Shown in pieces: positions 44,192 through 52,964 of a stretch of DNA of 64,000 bases. The notes under the pieces were generated by a model, which searched no databases, was not told the DNA's origin, and saw only the letters and a program-made list of their open reading frames with translations. The stretch covers positions 123,862-187,861 of the forward strand of contig NZ_FPAC01000007.1 of the NCBI RefSeq assembly GCF_900116105.1. Reading direction: 5' to 3'. How positions within the stretch are numbered: the stretch's first letter is position 1; each line of letters begins with the position of its first letter. A program made the translations under genes and the position numbers. The stretch comes from Paenibacillus sp. 453mf (GTDB lineage: Bacteria > Bacillota > Bacilli > Paenibacillales > Paenibacillaceae).

Positions 44192-44854
44192 CTATCTCGA
44201 ATAGGCAAGCTCTAGCTTGGTTAAATCATCCTTGTGCCCCACAATAATAAGCACATCCTCGGGTTGTAATTCATAGTCAGCATCCGGTGAAATATTCATT
44301 TCAGTGCCTTTGCGAATCGCAATTACGTTACAGCCATAACGGGCACGAATGTTGAGCTGTACTAAATTTTTTCCAATAATATTTGACGAAGCTTTCATTT
44401 CCAGAATACTATACTCCTCTGACAGCTCAATATAATCCAAAATGTTAGGCGATGCCAGATGATGTGCGACCCGCATTCCCATATCCCGTTCCGGATAAAC
44501 CACTTTATCCGCACCAATCTTGGATAACACCTTGCCATGGAGCTCGGATTTGGCCTTCACGATCAAATACTGAATTCCCATATCCTTCAAGATCAGCGTC
44601 GTTAATATACTCGCCTGGATATCTTCACCTATCGCAACGACCACCACATCGAAGTTTCGAATGCCTAGCGCTCTGAGCGCTTCCTCATCCGTACAATCTG
44701 CGGACACGGCATGTGTCACTACGTTTGATATGTCCTGAATTCTGTGCTCATCCCGATCAATTGCCAGAACGTCAAAACCCATTTCGCTAAGTGCATAAGC
44801 TACACTCGATCCAAAGCGGCCCATGCCGATCACGGCATATTGTTTTTTGGCCAT
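44192..44854 (-). CDS. Potassium-channel regulatory subunit (KtrA/KtrC, RCK family)
   Basis: A 220-residue cytoplasmic gating protein. The RCK N-domain has the nucleotide-binding GMGRFGSSVAYAL and the acidic DRDEHR, and the C-terminal TrkA-C domain ends in VLIIVGHKDDLTKLE. The membrane partner (KtrB/KtrD) is not in this window. ATG 44854 follows GGAGG; the upstream frame extension has no site. First gene of the four-gene run. Confidence 0.93.
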   Translation of the reverse strand: MAKKQYAVIGMGRFGSSVAYALSEMGFDVLAIDRDEHRIQDISNVVTHAVSADCTDEEALRALGIRNFDVVVVAIGEDIQASILTTLILKDMGIQYLIVKAKSELHGKVLSKIGADKVVYPERDMGMRVAHHLASPNILDYIELSEEYSILEMKASSNIIGKNLVQLNIRARYGCNVIAIRKGTEMNISPDADYELQPEDVLIIVGHKDDLTKLELAYSR

Positions 44855-44903
44855 AATATGGTACCTCCATATCATCTTAGGTATAAGAAAATCATTCTAT
44901 AGA

Positions 44904-44946
44904 TGAATCAATTTCGTAACTCATTAAAAAGGTGTGAAATTGATTC
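44904..44946. repeat. Inverted repeat of the GAATCAATTTC family (copy C)
   Basis: GAATCAATTTC and GAAATTGATTC are separated by about 20 bases. The left end continues GTAACTCATTAAA, matching the right end of copy B read in reverse (ATAACTCATTAAA), so these share more than the palindrome. Confidence 0.7.
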
Positions 44947-45085
44947 GGATTCTTCATTATTATAAATGCTGTCAACTAATTCATCCTAAGTAGTATAGCA
45001 CAATGAATGGAAAACTTGAATTTATACGCTCGTCTCAGGGTACAGTATACATGCAGGAAAAGACTACAGTTGGAGGGACAAACAC

Positions 45086-45319
45086 ATGTCTATCGTACTG
45101 GATTTACGCCAAGCGATTGTTCACAAGGTACATGGCAAGCCGGACAAGGATATCAGAGAGATGATTGAGGGATCGGTTGATGGACCTGAAGCAGCTCTGC
45201 CGGGTCTCGGAACCCTGTTTGAAATGATATGGAAGGATTTGCCGAAAGGGAAGCAGGATGAACTGATTCAGGTACTGCAAGAACATCTGAAGACAGTCAA
45301 GCCAGTTCCTTTAACCTAG
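45086..45319 (+). CDS. sspI: Small acid-soluble spore protein SspI
   Basis: A 77-residue minor SASP. The block LDLRQAIVHKV near the start and LPGLGTLFEMIWKDL in the middle match SspI, which is about 71 residues in B. subtilis. TGGAGGG precedes the ATG. A terminator follows. It is divergent from the KtrA/methyltransferase run. Confidence 0.88.
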   Translation: MSIVLDLRQAIVHKVHGKPDKDIREMIEGSVDGPEAALPGLGTLFEMIWKDLPKGKQDELIQVLQEHLKTVKPVPLT

Positions 45320-45351
45320 GAACGATCTATCCATAGCCTTGGAACTGCAAA

Positions 45352-45390
45352 AAAAATCCCCCGTCCTTTTCCGGACGGAGGGATTTCTTT
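45352..45390. terminator. Terminator between sspI and prfC
   Basis: AAATCCC-CCGTCC and GGACGG-AGGGATTT pair with one bulge. A- and T-runs lie on both sides, so it can stop both convergent genes. Confidence 0.85.
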
Positions 45391-45426
45391 GGTATATGAT
45401 GCCAATTCCTTTATTTCGTACCAGCC

Positions 45427-47013
45427 TTACGGTGCAGTCTCCAGGAATTTAGCAGTCGGGTTCTTCTCAATTGCTGTTCTCATCGCATATTCATTTTCAA
45501 AGAGGACAACGTAATTGTCCTTTTTATCTTTAACAAGGGTCGAGTTAATCCGGAATTTGCTTGGATCGATCTTGTCGTCAACAATCCAGCGGGCAAATTG
45601 ATAGGGCATGCGCTGCAGCTGTACTTCAACACCGTACTCTGCTTTCATGCGATGCTCGAACACTTCAAATTGAAGCTGTCCGACGACTCCAAGAATCGTC
45701 TCGTCAAAGCTCGCTGTACGGAATACTTGAATCGTCCCTTCCTCTGTCAGCTGATCAATGCCTTTCTGATACTGCTTATGCTTCAAGGCGTTCTTGGCTG
45801 TTACCTTCGAGAAAATCTCTGGTGAGAATGTCGGAAGCTCGTCAAAGACGACTTCACCGCCTTGGCTTAAGGAATCTCCAATTCGGAAAATCCCCGGATC
45901 AAATAGACCAATAATATCGCCTGGATAGGCCTCTTGTACGATGTCACGATCCTGAGCCAGAAACTGCTGCGGCTGAGAGAGCTTAATCTCCTTACCTACC
46001 CGAACATGCTTAACACTCATGCCTCGTTCAAATTTACCCGATACAATTCTCAGGAATGCAACACGGTCACGGTGTGCCGGATTCATATTCGCCTGAATCT
46101 TGAAGACATATCCGCTGAATTTCTCATTCGTCGGTTCAACCACGCCTTCCGTACTTTTGCGTGATTCTGGCTTCGGCGCCAGCTCCAGGAAGTTCTCAAG
46201 GAAGGTTTGAACACCAAAGTTATTGACCGCACTGCCGAAAAATACAGGTGTAAGCTCTCCCTTCAGCACCTTCTCCAGATCAAACGGATCACCCGCTACA
46301 TCCAGAAGCTCAAGCTCCTGCTTTAATTGATCATGCAAAAATTCACCGGCCATCTCACGAATCACCGGATCCTCATAGCTATCCACTTTTTGCACCTTAA
46401 TCTTGGAGTGATCGTCGCCTTGGAACAGCTCTACCTGATTTTTCATCCGGTCATATACACCACAGAGATCCCGGCCCATACCAATTGGCCAGTTCATCGG
46501 TACCGAACGAATACCAAGAACACGCTCCAGCTCCTCCATCAAGTCAAATGGGCTTTGCCCTTCACGGTCCAGCTTGTTGATAAATGTAAAAATCGGTATT
46601 CCCCGCTTCGCACATACCTGGAACAATTTAATCGTCTGTGCTTCGACACCCTTCGCCACGTCAATCAGCATGACCGCACTATCTGCTGCAGTAAGTGTAC
46701 GATAAGTATCCTCACTGAAGTCCTGGTGACCCGGTGTATCTAGAATATTGATACGATGATCCAAATAATCAAACTGCATTACAGAGGATGTTACAGAAAT
46801 CCCCCGCTGCTTCTCAATCTCCATCCAGTCACTTGTCGCATGCTTGCTTGCCTTCCGAGCCTTTACTGTACCTGCAAGGCGAATTGCACCTCCAAATAAC
46901 AGCAGTTTCTCAGTAAGCGTCGTCTTCCCGGCATCCGGGTGAGAGATGATCGCAAACGTCCTGCGTTTGTCGACCTCCTCCTGCAAAATATTCGTGGTTT
47001 TGCTCATATTCAT
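45427..47013 (-). CDS. prfC: Peptide chain release factor 3
   Basis: A GTPase of 528 residues that recycles RF1/RF2 from the ribosome. The P-loop is SHPDAGKTTLTEKL, the switch region DTPGHQDFSED and the specificity motif NKLDREG. The length is normal. RF3 is present in only part of the bacteria, so its presence is of some taxonomic use. The start ATG has a weak AGAGGG site. A long upstream region may be a leader. Confidence 0.95.
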   Translation of the reverse strand: MNMSKTTNILQEEVDKRRTFAIISHPDAGKTTLTEKLLLFGGAIRLAGTVKARKASKHATSDWMEIEKQRGISVTSSVMQFDYLDHRINILDTPGHQDFSEDTYRTLTAADSAVMLIDVAKGVEAQTIKLFQVCAKRGIPIFTFINKLDREGQSPFDLMEELERVLGIRSVPMNWPIGMGRDLCGVYDRMKNQVELFQGDDHSKIKVQKVDSYEDPVIREMAGEFLHDQLKQELELLDVAGDPFDLEKVLKGELTPVFFGSAVNNFGVQTFLENFLELAPKPESRKSTEGVVEPTNEKFSGYVFKIQANMNPAHRDRVAFLRIVSGKFERGMSVKHVRVGKEIKLSQPQQFLAQDRDIVQEAYPGDIIGLFDPGIFRIGDSLSQGGEVVFDELPTFSPEIFSKVTAKNALKHKQYQKGIDQLTEEGTIQVFRTASFDETILGVVGQLQFEVFEHRMKAEYGVEVQLQRMPYQFARWIVDDKIDPSKFRINSTLVKDKKDNYVVLFENEYAMRTAIEKNPTAKFLETAP

Positions 47014-47284
47014 TAATCCCTCTCATACTCATGTATTCATCAAACTTTATATTTTAAAATATATAGTATTCCTATAATTCACTCAAAACAGATTATATTT
47101 CGAACAGCACATTGTGAATCATCCCTCTATTGAAACCTGTATTACCATTTGCTGCAATGGACTCACAAGGGTGTCACCTACTCTCTGTCGTTATCTTACC
47201 ATAGAGCCTATTCGTCTAAATGGCTCAACTCTCCTATTGTACCACATTTGTTATTTATTTTTACCTGTATATTTTACATCACCT
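47014..47284 (-). other. Long non-coding region upstream of prfC
   Basis: No ORF with a ribosome-binding site is seen. On the minus strand an extended -10, TGGTACAAT, lies near 47242-47250 with a poor -35, giving a leader of about 220 nt. The leader contains a GAGCC/GGCTC hairpin. Possible leader control; nothing recognised. Confidence 0.35.
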
Positions 47285-47326
47285 AAAAAAGCAGAGTCCC
47301 CGGGATTATTGAGAGGTCTCTGCTTT
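47285..47326 (-). terminator. Terminator of the second zwf
   Basis: On the minus strand AAAGCAGAG pairs with CTCTGCTTT, extended by CC/GG, with six T following. Confidence 0.85.
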
Positions 47327-47364
47327 GTATCATTAATGTCACTATTCCATTCGTTTATTTATCC

Positions 47365-48921
47365 TTATTTGTTCTTAATCCAGATGACGTTGTCTTCATC
47401 CTGTCCGTTGACCGGCCACCAGTGATGCCCGTCTTGCTCCAGCAGGTTATGCGCTGCAGACGGCCCCCAGCTGCCTGCAGGATAATATGCCAGACTCTCC
47501 GGCTGTTCTTGCCATACGGCTGCAATATGATCTACGAAGGACCATGCCGTTGCAACTTCATCCCATCTTGTAAAATAGGTTGAGTCTCCTTCTGCCGCAT
47601 CATGAATTAGCCGTTCATAAGCTTCCGGGGAGTTAATTCCAATCATACAGCTCTGGCAAAAATCCATCGCCAGCGGCTCAATCTCAGAATCTGTGCCTGG
47701 CTTCTTGGCATTGATCTTGATGTAAATACCCTCCATAGGATTTACACGAATGACCAGAAGGTTAGGCTCAAGCTTATATTTTTGGCCAAGATACACATTA
47801 TTCGGCATGGATTTGAACTCCACAACCACTTCTGTCGTCTTCACGGGCAGTCGCTTACCTGTACGAATATAGAAGGGCACACCTGCCCACCGGAAGTTAT
47901 CCACAAATACTCTCGCTGCAAAATACGTTTCTGTATTGGAATCGGGATCTACTTTATCCTCCTGGCGATAACCGGGCAGATGTATACCCTTCACATCACC
48001 TTCTGTATATTGGCCGCGAACGACATTGGCGCTCACATCCTCACTTGAAGCGAACGCCCGTAAGGAGCGAAGCACCTTCACCTTCTCATCCCGGATATCT
48101 TCTGGCACAAGCCGGCTTGGCGGCTCCATGGCAATCATCGTAAGCATCTGCAGCATATGGTTCTGTCCCATATCACGTAGGGCGCCGGCCTGGTCATAGT
48201 ATCCTCCGCGTTCTTCAACTCCGACCGTCTCACCAAGCGTAATTTGTATATTGGAGATATGCTTGTTGTTCCATAACGGCTCAAAAAAAGCATTGCCGAA
48301 ACGGATCACTTCTATGTTCTGTACCATCTCTTTGCCCAAGTAATGATCAATCCGGTAAATCTCTTCCTCACGGAATACTTCACGAATTTGCTCATTCAGC
48401 TGCTTCGCCGAGCCCAAATCATAGCCAAAAGGCTTCTCAATGACTAATCTGTGCCAGCCTGCACTTTCCAGCAGCCCGCCTTCTTTAAGATGGGAAGACA
48501 CCCTTCCAAACAACTCAGGAGCCAGCGCCAAGTAAAACAGACGATTGCCGGGAGTGGAAAATTCATTTTCCACCTCCTCTGTGAAGGCATTCAGCTCACG
48601 AAACCCATCGATATGATTAATATCTAAAGTTTTATATTCAAAATGCCGTACAAATTCAGCCCACTCCTCATGCTTCCCATCGCTTGGCTTATAGCGGCAA
48701 AACTCCTCTATCGAGGACAGTACATCTTCTCTGAACTGCTCACGTGTGCGCTGACTTCTTGCCAGACCGATCACTGCAAAGTGATCGGACAGCTTACCTT
48801 CCCTGTAAAGACTGTAGATCGCTGGAAACAACTTGCGCCGGGCAAGATCGCCCGTAGCTCCAAAAATGAAAAATACCGCACTCGACGCCTGCATTGTCTC
48901 GACCTTTTGATTGTTCGCCAT
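47365..48921 (-). CDS. zwf: Glucose-6-phosphate 1-dehydrogenase (copy 2)
   Basis: A second full-length Zwf, 518 residues. It has GATGDLARRKLFPA, EKPFGYD and the active-site RIDHYLGKEMVQN, all intact. It is clearly diverged from copy 1 at 38060, with different lengths of the N- and C-terminal parts, so this is not a recent duplication. It stands alone with its own terminator. Confidence 0.95.
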   Translation of the reverse strand: MANNQKVETMQASSAVFFIFGATGDLARRKLFPAIYSLYREGKLSDHFAVIGLARSQRTREQFREDVLSSIEEFCRYKPSDGKHEEWAEFVRHFEYKTLDINHIDGFRELNAFTEEVENEFSTPGNRLFYLALAPELFGRVSSHLKEGGLLESAGWHRLVIEKPFGYDLGSAKQLNEQIREVFREEEIYRIDHYLGKEMVQNIEVIRFGNAFFEPLWNNKHISNIQITLGETVGVEERGGYYDQAGALRDMGQNHMLQMLTMIAMEPPSRLVPEDIRDEKVKVLRSLRAFASSEDVSANVVRGQYTEGDVKGIHLPGYRQEDKVDPDSNTETYFAARVFVDNFRWAGVPFYIRTGKRLPVKTTEVVVEFKSMPNNVYLGQKYKLEPNLLVIRVNPMEGIYIKINAKKPGTDSEIEPLAMDFCQSCMIGINSPEAYERLIHDAAEGDSTYFTRWDEVATAWSFVDHIAAVWQEQPESLAYYPAGSWGPSAAHNLLEQDGHHWWPVNGQDEDNVIWIKNK

Positions 48922-48990
48922 GGCTCCTTCTTTCCCTATCGAATAGTTTTTATTTAGAATAAATACGCCGTTCCTCTGGATGCTGCTGAC

Positions 48991-49021
48991 ATTTTAGCAT
49001 AGCTGAGCTTGCGAAGCTATG
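48991..49021 (-). promoter_or_regulatory. Candidate promoter/operator of the second zwf
   Basis: On the minus strand an extended -10 (TGCTAAAAT, ending at 48991) is immediately preceded by an inverted repeat CATAGCT-N10-AGCTATG (48998-49021). A protein bound there would overlap the promoter. No good -35. Nothing else is seen in the 48922-49235 gap. Confidence 0.35.
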
Positions 49022-49235
49022 TCTTGAAATCCTTATCTCCTTCTATTATAGGTATCTGCTTATTCTTATAACCAGCTTCTGAAATAATTGCTCATCTATC
49101 ATACAGGGCTTGGTTAAAGGTCTATACCTGTTCAACTTTATGAGAATACTTATAAGTTAGACAGAATGGAGACTCCTTCGCACCTGCTTTAAGTTCATTC
49201 TCTCTAATACTATATTTACGATTGAGGTGAATTAT

Positions 49236-49565
49236 ATGTATCCTGTACGTCCGTTATCCCCGGAAAACATAAGCCAGCATTGCGGAAAAATGGTCTGTGC
49301 TGTCATGAAAGATGGCAGACGGTTTGTAGGCAGACTGCACGGCTGTAATGAAACCCATATTTTTCTAACCGATGAACGCAAAGGCAAATATAGATCCTGC
49401 CGTGCTTACAAATCGAGTGTGCTCGAGAGCAAACAAGCCGAGCAGCCGAAGAAAAAAAAGAAGAAATTAAAGAAGCAGGCCGTAGTTAAAGCCTTCTATC
49501 CTTACGGCTATGGCTACGATTGGGCTCTTGGTCTCTCGTTCCTCGCTTTACTCTTCCTCATCTAA
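49236..49565 (+). CDS. Small basic protein with an Sm-like N-terminus and hydrophobic C-terminus
   Basis: The protein has 109 residues from the ATG at 49236 (GAGGTG, 6 nt). The first ~55 residues (CGKMVCAVMKDGRRFVGRLH, then HIFLTDE) look like an LSm/Hfq-type strand pattern, an impression only. A lysine-rich linker (PKKKKKKLKK) follows, then YPYGYGYDW and a hydrophobic C-terminal end. The function is unknown. Confidence 0.7.
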   Translation: MYPVRPLSPENISQHCGKMVCAVMKDGRRFVGRLHGCNETHIFLTDERKGKYRSCRAYKSSVLESKQAEQPKKKKKKLKKQAVVKAFYPYGYGYDWALGLSFLALLFLI

Positions 49566-49583
49566 CCCTTCTATACAAGTAAT

Positions 49584-49622
49584 AAAAAGCCCCGGCTCTT
49601 CTATACAGAGTCTCGGGGCCTT
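49584..49622 (-). terminator. Terminator of liaR
   Basis: On the minus strand GGCCCCGAG and the CCGGGGCTT arm pair with small bulges and are followed by TTTTTA. It may also stop the convergent small basic gene. Confidence 0.7.
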
Positions 49623-49667
49623 ACATTGATACGCACCGTTTATTTGAATTTTGGGAATCGTTCATTC

Positions 49668-50327
49668 TTATTCAGCCAGGCCATTCTTATAAGCATAGAT
49701 CGCAGCTTGCGTACGATCATCCACCCCCAGCTTTGCGAGAATGTTCGTCACATGAAACTTTACAGTTTTAATACCGATAATCAGCGTGTCCGCAATATCC
49801 TGATTCGATTTGCCTTGTGCGAGCAGTCTTAGTACATCCATCTCACGTTCGGTGAGGGCTTCATGCGCCTTGGCCTGCTCTTGCGGCTGGCGGAAGCGAT
49901 TCATCATCTTGGAGGCTACCTGAGACTCAAGAACAGACTGACCACGGGCAGCAGCGCGAATCGCATCCGCAATCTCGGAAGCGCGTGAAGTTTTAAGTAA
50001 GTAGCTAAATGCTCCAGCTTCGATGACGGGATACATCTTCTCATCATCCAGATAGCTGGTAAGTACGATAACTTTGCATTCCGGCTGCATTTTTAACACC
50101 TGCTTGGTCGTTTCGATCCCATCCATTCCTTCCATAACCAGATCCATCAGAACGACATCAGGATGGTACTCCTGAGCAAGACGAATGCCTTCCTCTCCGC
50201 TTCCTGCTTCACCGACAACCTCGATCCCTTCCTCTGTATCCAGTACAGCCGCCAGTCCAATCCGCACCATTTCATGGTCATCAACCAGCAGAACCTTAAT
50301 GGCAACTTCCATACTTTCATCTTCCAT
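49668..50327 (-). CDS. liaR: Response regulator LiaR (NarL/FixJ type)
   Basis: A 219-residue regulator with a receiver domain (VDDHEMVRIG, phospho-acceptor Asp in VVLMDLVMEGMDG, Lys in YLLKTSRASE) and a LuxR-type helix-turn-helix near the C-terminus (LTEREMDVLRLLAQGKSNQD). It should activate the envelope-stress operon upstream. The start at 50327 lies 9 nt from GGGAG and 4 nt after the liaS stop. Confidence 0.92.
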   Translation of the reverse strand: MEDESMEVAIKVLLVDDHEMVRIGLAAVLDTEEGIEVVGEAGSGEEGIRLAQEYHPDVVLMDLVMEGMDGIETTKQVLKMQPECKVIVLTSYLDDEKMYPVIEAGAFSYLLKTSRASEIADAIRAAARGQSVLESQVASKMMNRFRQPQEQAKAHEALTEREMDVLRLLAQGKSNQDIADTLIIGIKTVKFHVTNILAKLGVDDRTQAAIYAYKNGLAE

Positions 50328-50331
50328 AATA

Positions 50332-51384
50332 CTATGCTCCCTCGCTTTCTTCCTCCATGACCGGCACCGTTATTTCGATTCGGGTTCCTTTGCCCGGAGC
50401 CGTAATCCATACGATCGAGCCGCCAATCTCATTTACACGCTCCTGCATATTGGACAACCCATACGAAGCCTGCTTCTTGTCATCCAATTCAAAGCCTTCG
50501 CCGTCATCCCGGATAATGACCCGTATTGCTTTATCTTTGCGTTGGATTCGAATCTCGATTTTTTCCGCCTTGGAATGCCGGAGGGCGTTGGACATGGCTT
50601 CCTGAATAATACGGAATAGATGGTTTTCTATCCCTTTAACTAGCTGTATTCCTTCATCCATCTCAAACAGAATTTCCATAGGCACTTTGGACTGAAGCTC
50701 TCTCACAAGCTCCCTGAGTCCTTGCTCCAGATGCTTGCCTTCCAGATATACGGGACGCAAATGCAGCAGCAAAGCCCTCATCTCGGATTGGGCAACAGAG
50801 GCCATTTCCTCGATCAATGCCACCTGACGCTGGGCCCTGTCAAAATCCTTCTCAAGCGTACGCCCTACCGCTGTAGCTGTCATGGATATGGCGAACAGCT
50901 GCTGGGATACCGCATCATGCAGCTCTCTGGCTAAACGCTGTCTTTCCTCTACAATGGCAGACACTCTTGCTTGTTCAGCCAGCTGAGCATTATGGGTGGA
51001 GAGTCGTTGAAGCGAGCTGACCTGCTCTTCCCACTTCTTGCTGATCCGGCCCAGCTGCTCTCCAATTCTGCCGACTTCGTCATATCCAAGCTCCGGTACG
51101 GCCCTCGTTACACTCCCCTTCTCCCACTGCAGCAATGTTTCCCGCAGTCTCTCTAGCTGCACTTTGGTTCTATACATTTGGAAGAATCCATAAATCGCAC
51201 CGAGTCCAATTAACAGTAATACAAGGGTGGCTCCGGCCTGAAACCAATGATCCCACTCATCAAACGGCATCAAGTATCCATAGGAGTAAAATATATAAAA
51301 GGTGATCAGACCCAGCAGCAGTGCAAGCAATATGCCCTGTCCCATACTACGCGTAACCATATTTTTTGTTTTATTGGATTGCAC
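50332..51384 (-). CDS. liaS: Sensor histidine kinase LiaS
   Basis: A 350-residue membrane kinase of the HisKA_3 class. Two membrane segments near residues 15-35 and 42-64 enclose only a very short outside loop, marking it as an intramembrane-sensing kinase. A HAMP-like linker follows. The phospho-His is in RQRLARELHDAVSQQL, the N-box in IIQEAMSNALRHS and the G-box in IRDDGEGFEL. It starts with GTG behind GGGAGG. Confidence 0.92.
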   Translation of the reverse strand: MQSNKTKNMVTRSMGQGILLALLLGLITFYIFYSYGYLMPFDEWDHWFQAGATLVLLLIGLGAIYGFFQMYRTKVQLERLRETLLQWEKGSVTRAVPELGYDEVGRIGEQLGRISKKWEEQVSSLQRLSTHNAQLAEQARVSAIVEERQRLARELHDAVSQQLFAISMTATAVGRTLEKDFDRAQRQVALIEEMASVAQSEMRALLLHLRPVYLEGKHLEQGLRELVRELQSKVPMEILFEMDEGIQLVKGIENHLFRIIQEAMSNALRHSKAEKIEIRIQRKDKAIRVIIRDDGEGFELDDKKQASYGLSNMQERVNEIGGSIVWITAPGKGTRIEITVPVMEEESEGA

Positions 51385-51409
51385 AGGGAGTCCTCCCTCC
51401 TGTTGAGTA

Positions 51410-52057
51410 TTACGTTAATCGTACGTTAAGGTCGCCAATTAAATAGGAAATGACAAACTTCGCTTTATATTCACTGTTCTCATAACCCGGCGTTCGATAT
51501 ACAAGCCGATTCATCGCTCCACCTTTTTGATCATTTCCGAACTGCTGCTTGCCTAGTAGTACAAATGCCTCGATTTCTACACCATAATCCTCTGGGATCG
51601 ATAAATCAATATCTCCCATCACTCCCTGCAAATAAACAACGGTTTCCTTCGTCTCCGGAATGGCCAGCGATAAGTCGGCATCCACTTCACCGATGACATG
51701 CCAGATCGATGTGTTCCGAAGCATCCAAGGCTCCTCATCCCAAGCAAAATTGGACATAAAATTTTGATTGATGATGTATCCCTCTCTCGGCTGGACTTTT
51801 CGCCCCTTCCAATAGAACACACCGAGTGAAATAAGGGTTACACCTACGACAAATATTAAATTGTCAAGAATGAGAATGGCAGCACCGACTCCCAGATAAG
51901 TGCGTCCTTTTTTTGCATTGCCCGATTGGAATTTAAAGTAACCATAGATTAATAAGAGAAGTGCGACAATCGTAAAGAAGCTGATAAAATCCCCAAGCAG
52001 CATCAGCAGTCCGATCCCTATCGCCAGTATTGCAAAAAACTGCTTTCTGTTACTCAT
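51410..52057 (-). CDS. liaF: LiaF-like membrane protein, inhibitor of LiaS signalling
   Basis: A 215-residue protein with about four N-terminal hydrophobic segments and a soluble beta-rich C-terminal domain (GDIDLSIPEDYGVEIEAFV), the form of the LiaF/VraT family. In B. subtilis LiaF keeps LiaS silent without stress. ATG 52057 follows AGGGGG by 8 nt. It lies just upstream of liaS. Confidence 0.88.
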   Translation of the reverse strand: MSNRKQFFAILAIGIGLLMLLGDFISFFTIVALLLLIYGYFKFQSGNAKKGRTYLGVGAAILILDNLIFVVGVTLISLGVFYWKGRKVQPREGYIINQNFMSNFAWDEEPWMLRNTSIWHVIGEVDADLSLAIPETKETVVYLQGVMGDIDLSIPEDYGVEIEAFVLLGKQQFGNDQKGGAMNRLVYRTPGYENSEYKAKFVISYLIGDLNVRLT

Positions 52058-52165
52058 CTGTCGCACCCCCTCATGTCAATTTTCAACCGAACCTTGAGCT
52101 GGTCAATCCGGCTGATTATGTAATTTGAATATCGCATTGCTGCAATTGAACCGGGTCTATCATCT

Positions 52166-52204
52166 TAAAAAAGGCCATACGGAACAATATCGCTCCCGTA
52201 TGGC
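52166..52204 (-). terminator. Terminator between liaH and liaF
   Basis: GCCATACGG and CCGTATGGC (52174-52182 and 52196-52204) are perfectly complementary, with six T on the minus strand. It splits the locus into an effector part and a regulator part. Confidence 0.92.
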
Positions 52205-52267
52205 TCTATTCACCCTAGTCAAACCTACTGCTTGATTCTATCATAACTTCATGCTAACTTGAATAGC

Positions 52268-52963
52268 TTATTCTTTTGGTGCTTCTCCAGAAGAGGCTTT
52301 ACCGTTCAGCTTGCTCTTCAGTGCTTCCAACTGCTCGTTTACTTTGAATTGTTTCTCCGTTTCTACCGGATTATTCGTGTTGCTGCTTCGGTATGGAGCA
52401 CGCATTACGTCTGCTTCTGCTTCAAGCTGCATAATTTTCTCTTCCATACGATGGAATCCAAGAGATGCATTGCCGCTTTCGATCGTGTGGACACTGTTGA
52501 TTTGGTTCATTTGTTTTTTGGCTTTGGCCATTTGTGCACGGGATACTAGCTCATTGCGTTTGTTACGCATTTTGTAGAACTCATCCTTCATGTCATGAAG
52601 CTGCTGCACAAGCTCTTTTGCTTGAGTCTCTGCTTCCACATGGAAGTTCTTGTATTCCTCTACCTTTTGATCATAATAGATCTTCTCTTCAAGCAGCTTG
52701 CGTGCAACTTCTTCCTGTCCGTTTACAAGTGCTGACTCAGCCTGTGATTCACGCTGTGCACCAAGACGTTCTGCTTCTTCCAAACGATGCTTCATACGGC
52801 GCTCGTTCGCCATTTGTTTCGCAACAGTGACTTCTGCCTCACGAATTTCTGCTTCCATATCACGAATATATTGGTTCAGCATTACAATTGGATCTTCTAC
52901 TTTGTCCAGAACTTCATTTACCGATGCTTTTGTCATATCCTTAATTCTTTTAAATACTCCCAT
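52268..52963 (-). CDS. liaH: PspA/IM30-family protein (LiaH-like)
   Basis: A 231-residue, almost fully helical coiled-coil membrane-protective protein that begins MGVFKRIKDMTKASVNEVLD. Relatives form large rings or rods that bind damaged membranes. ATG 52963 is preceded by AAGGGAG. It lies 2 nt after the PspC gene and is one of two PspA paralogues in this locus. Confidence 0.92.
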   Translation of the reverse strand: MGVFKRIKDMTKASVNEVLDKVEDPIVMLNQYIRDMEAEIREAEVTVAKQMANERRMKHRLEEAERLGAQRESQAESALVNGQEEVARKLLEEKIYYDQKVEEYKNFHVEAETQAKELVQQLHDMKDEFYKMRNKRNELVSRAQMAKAKKQMNQINSVHTIESGNASLGFHRMEEKIMQLEAEADVMRAPYRSSNTNNPVETEKQFKVNEQLEALKSKLNGKASSGEAPKE

Positions 52964-52964
52964 T

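Noticed and set aside
46327..46743. 138-codon plus-strand frame
   Set aside because: Antisense to the conserved GTPase domain of prfC.
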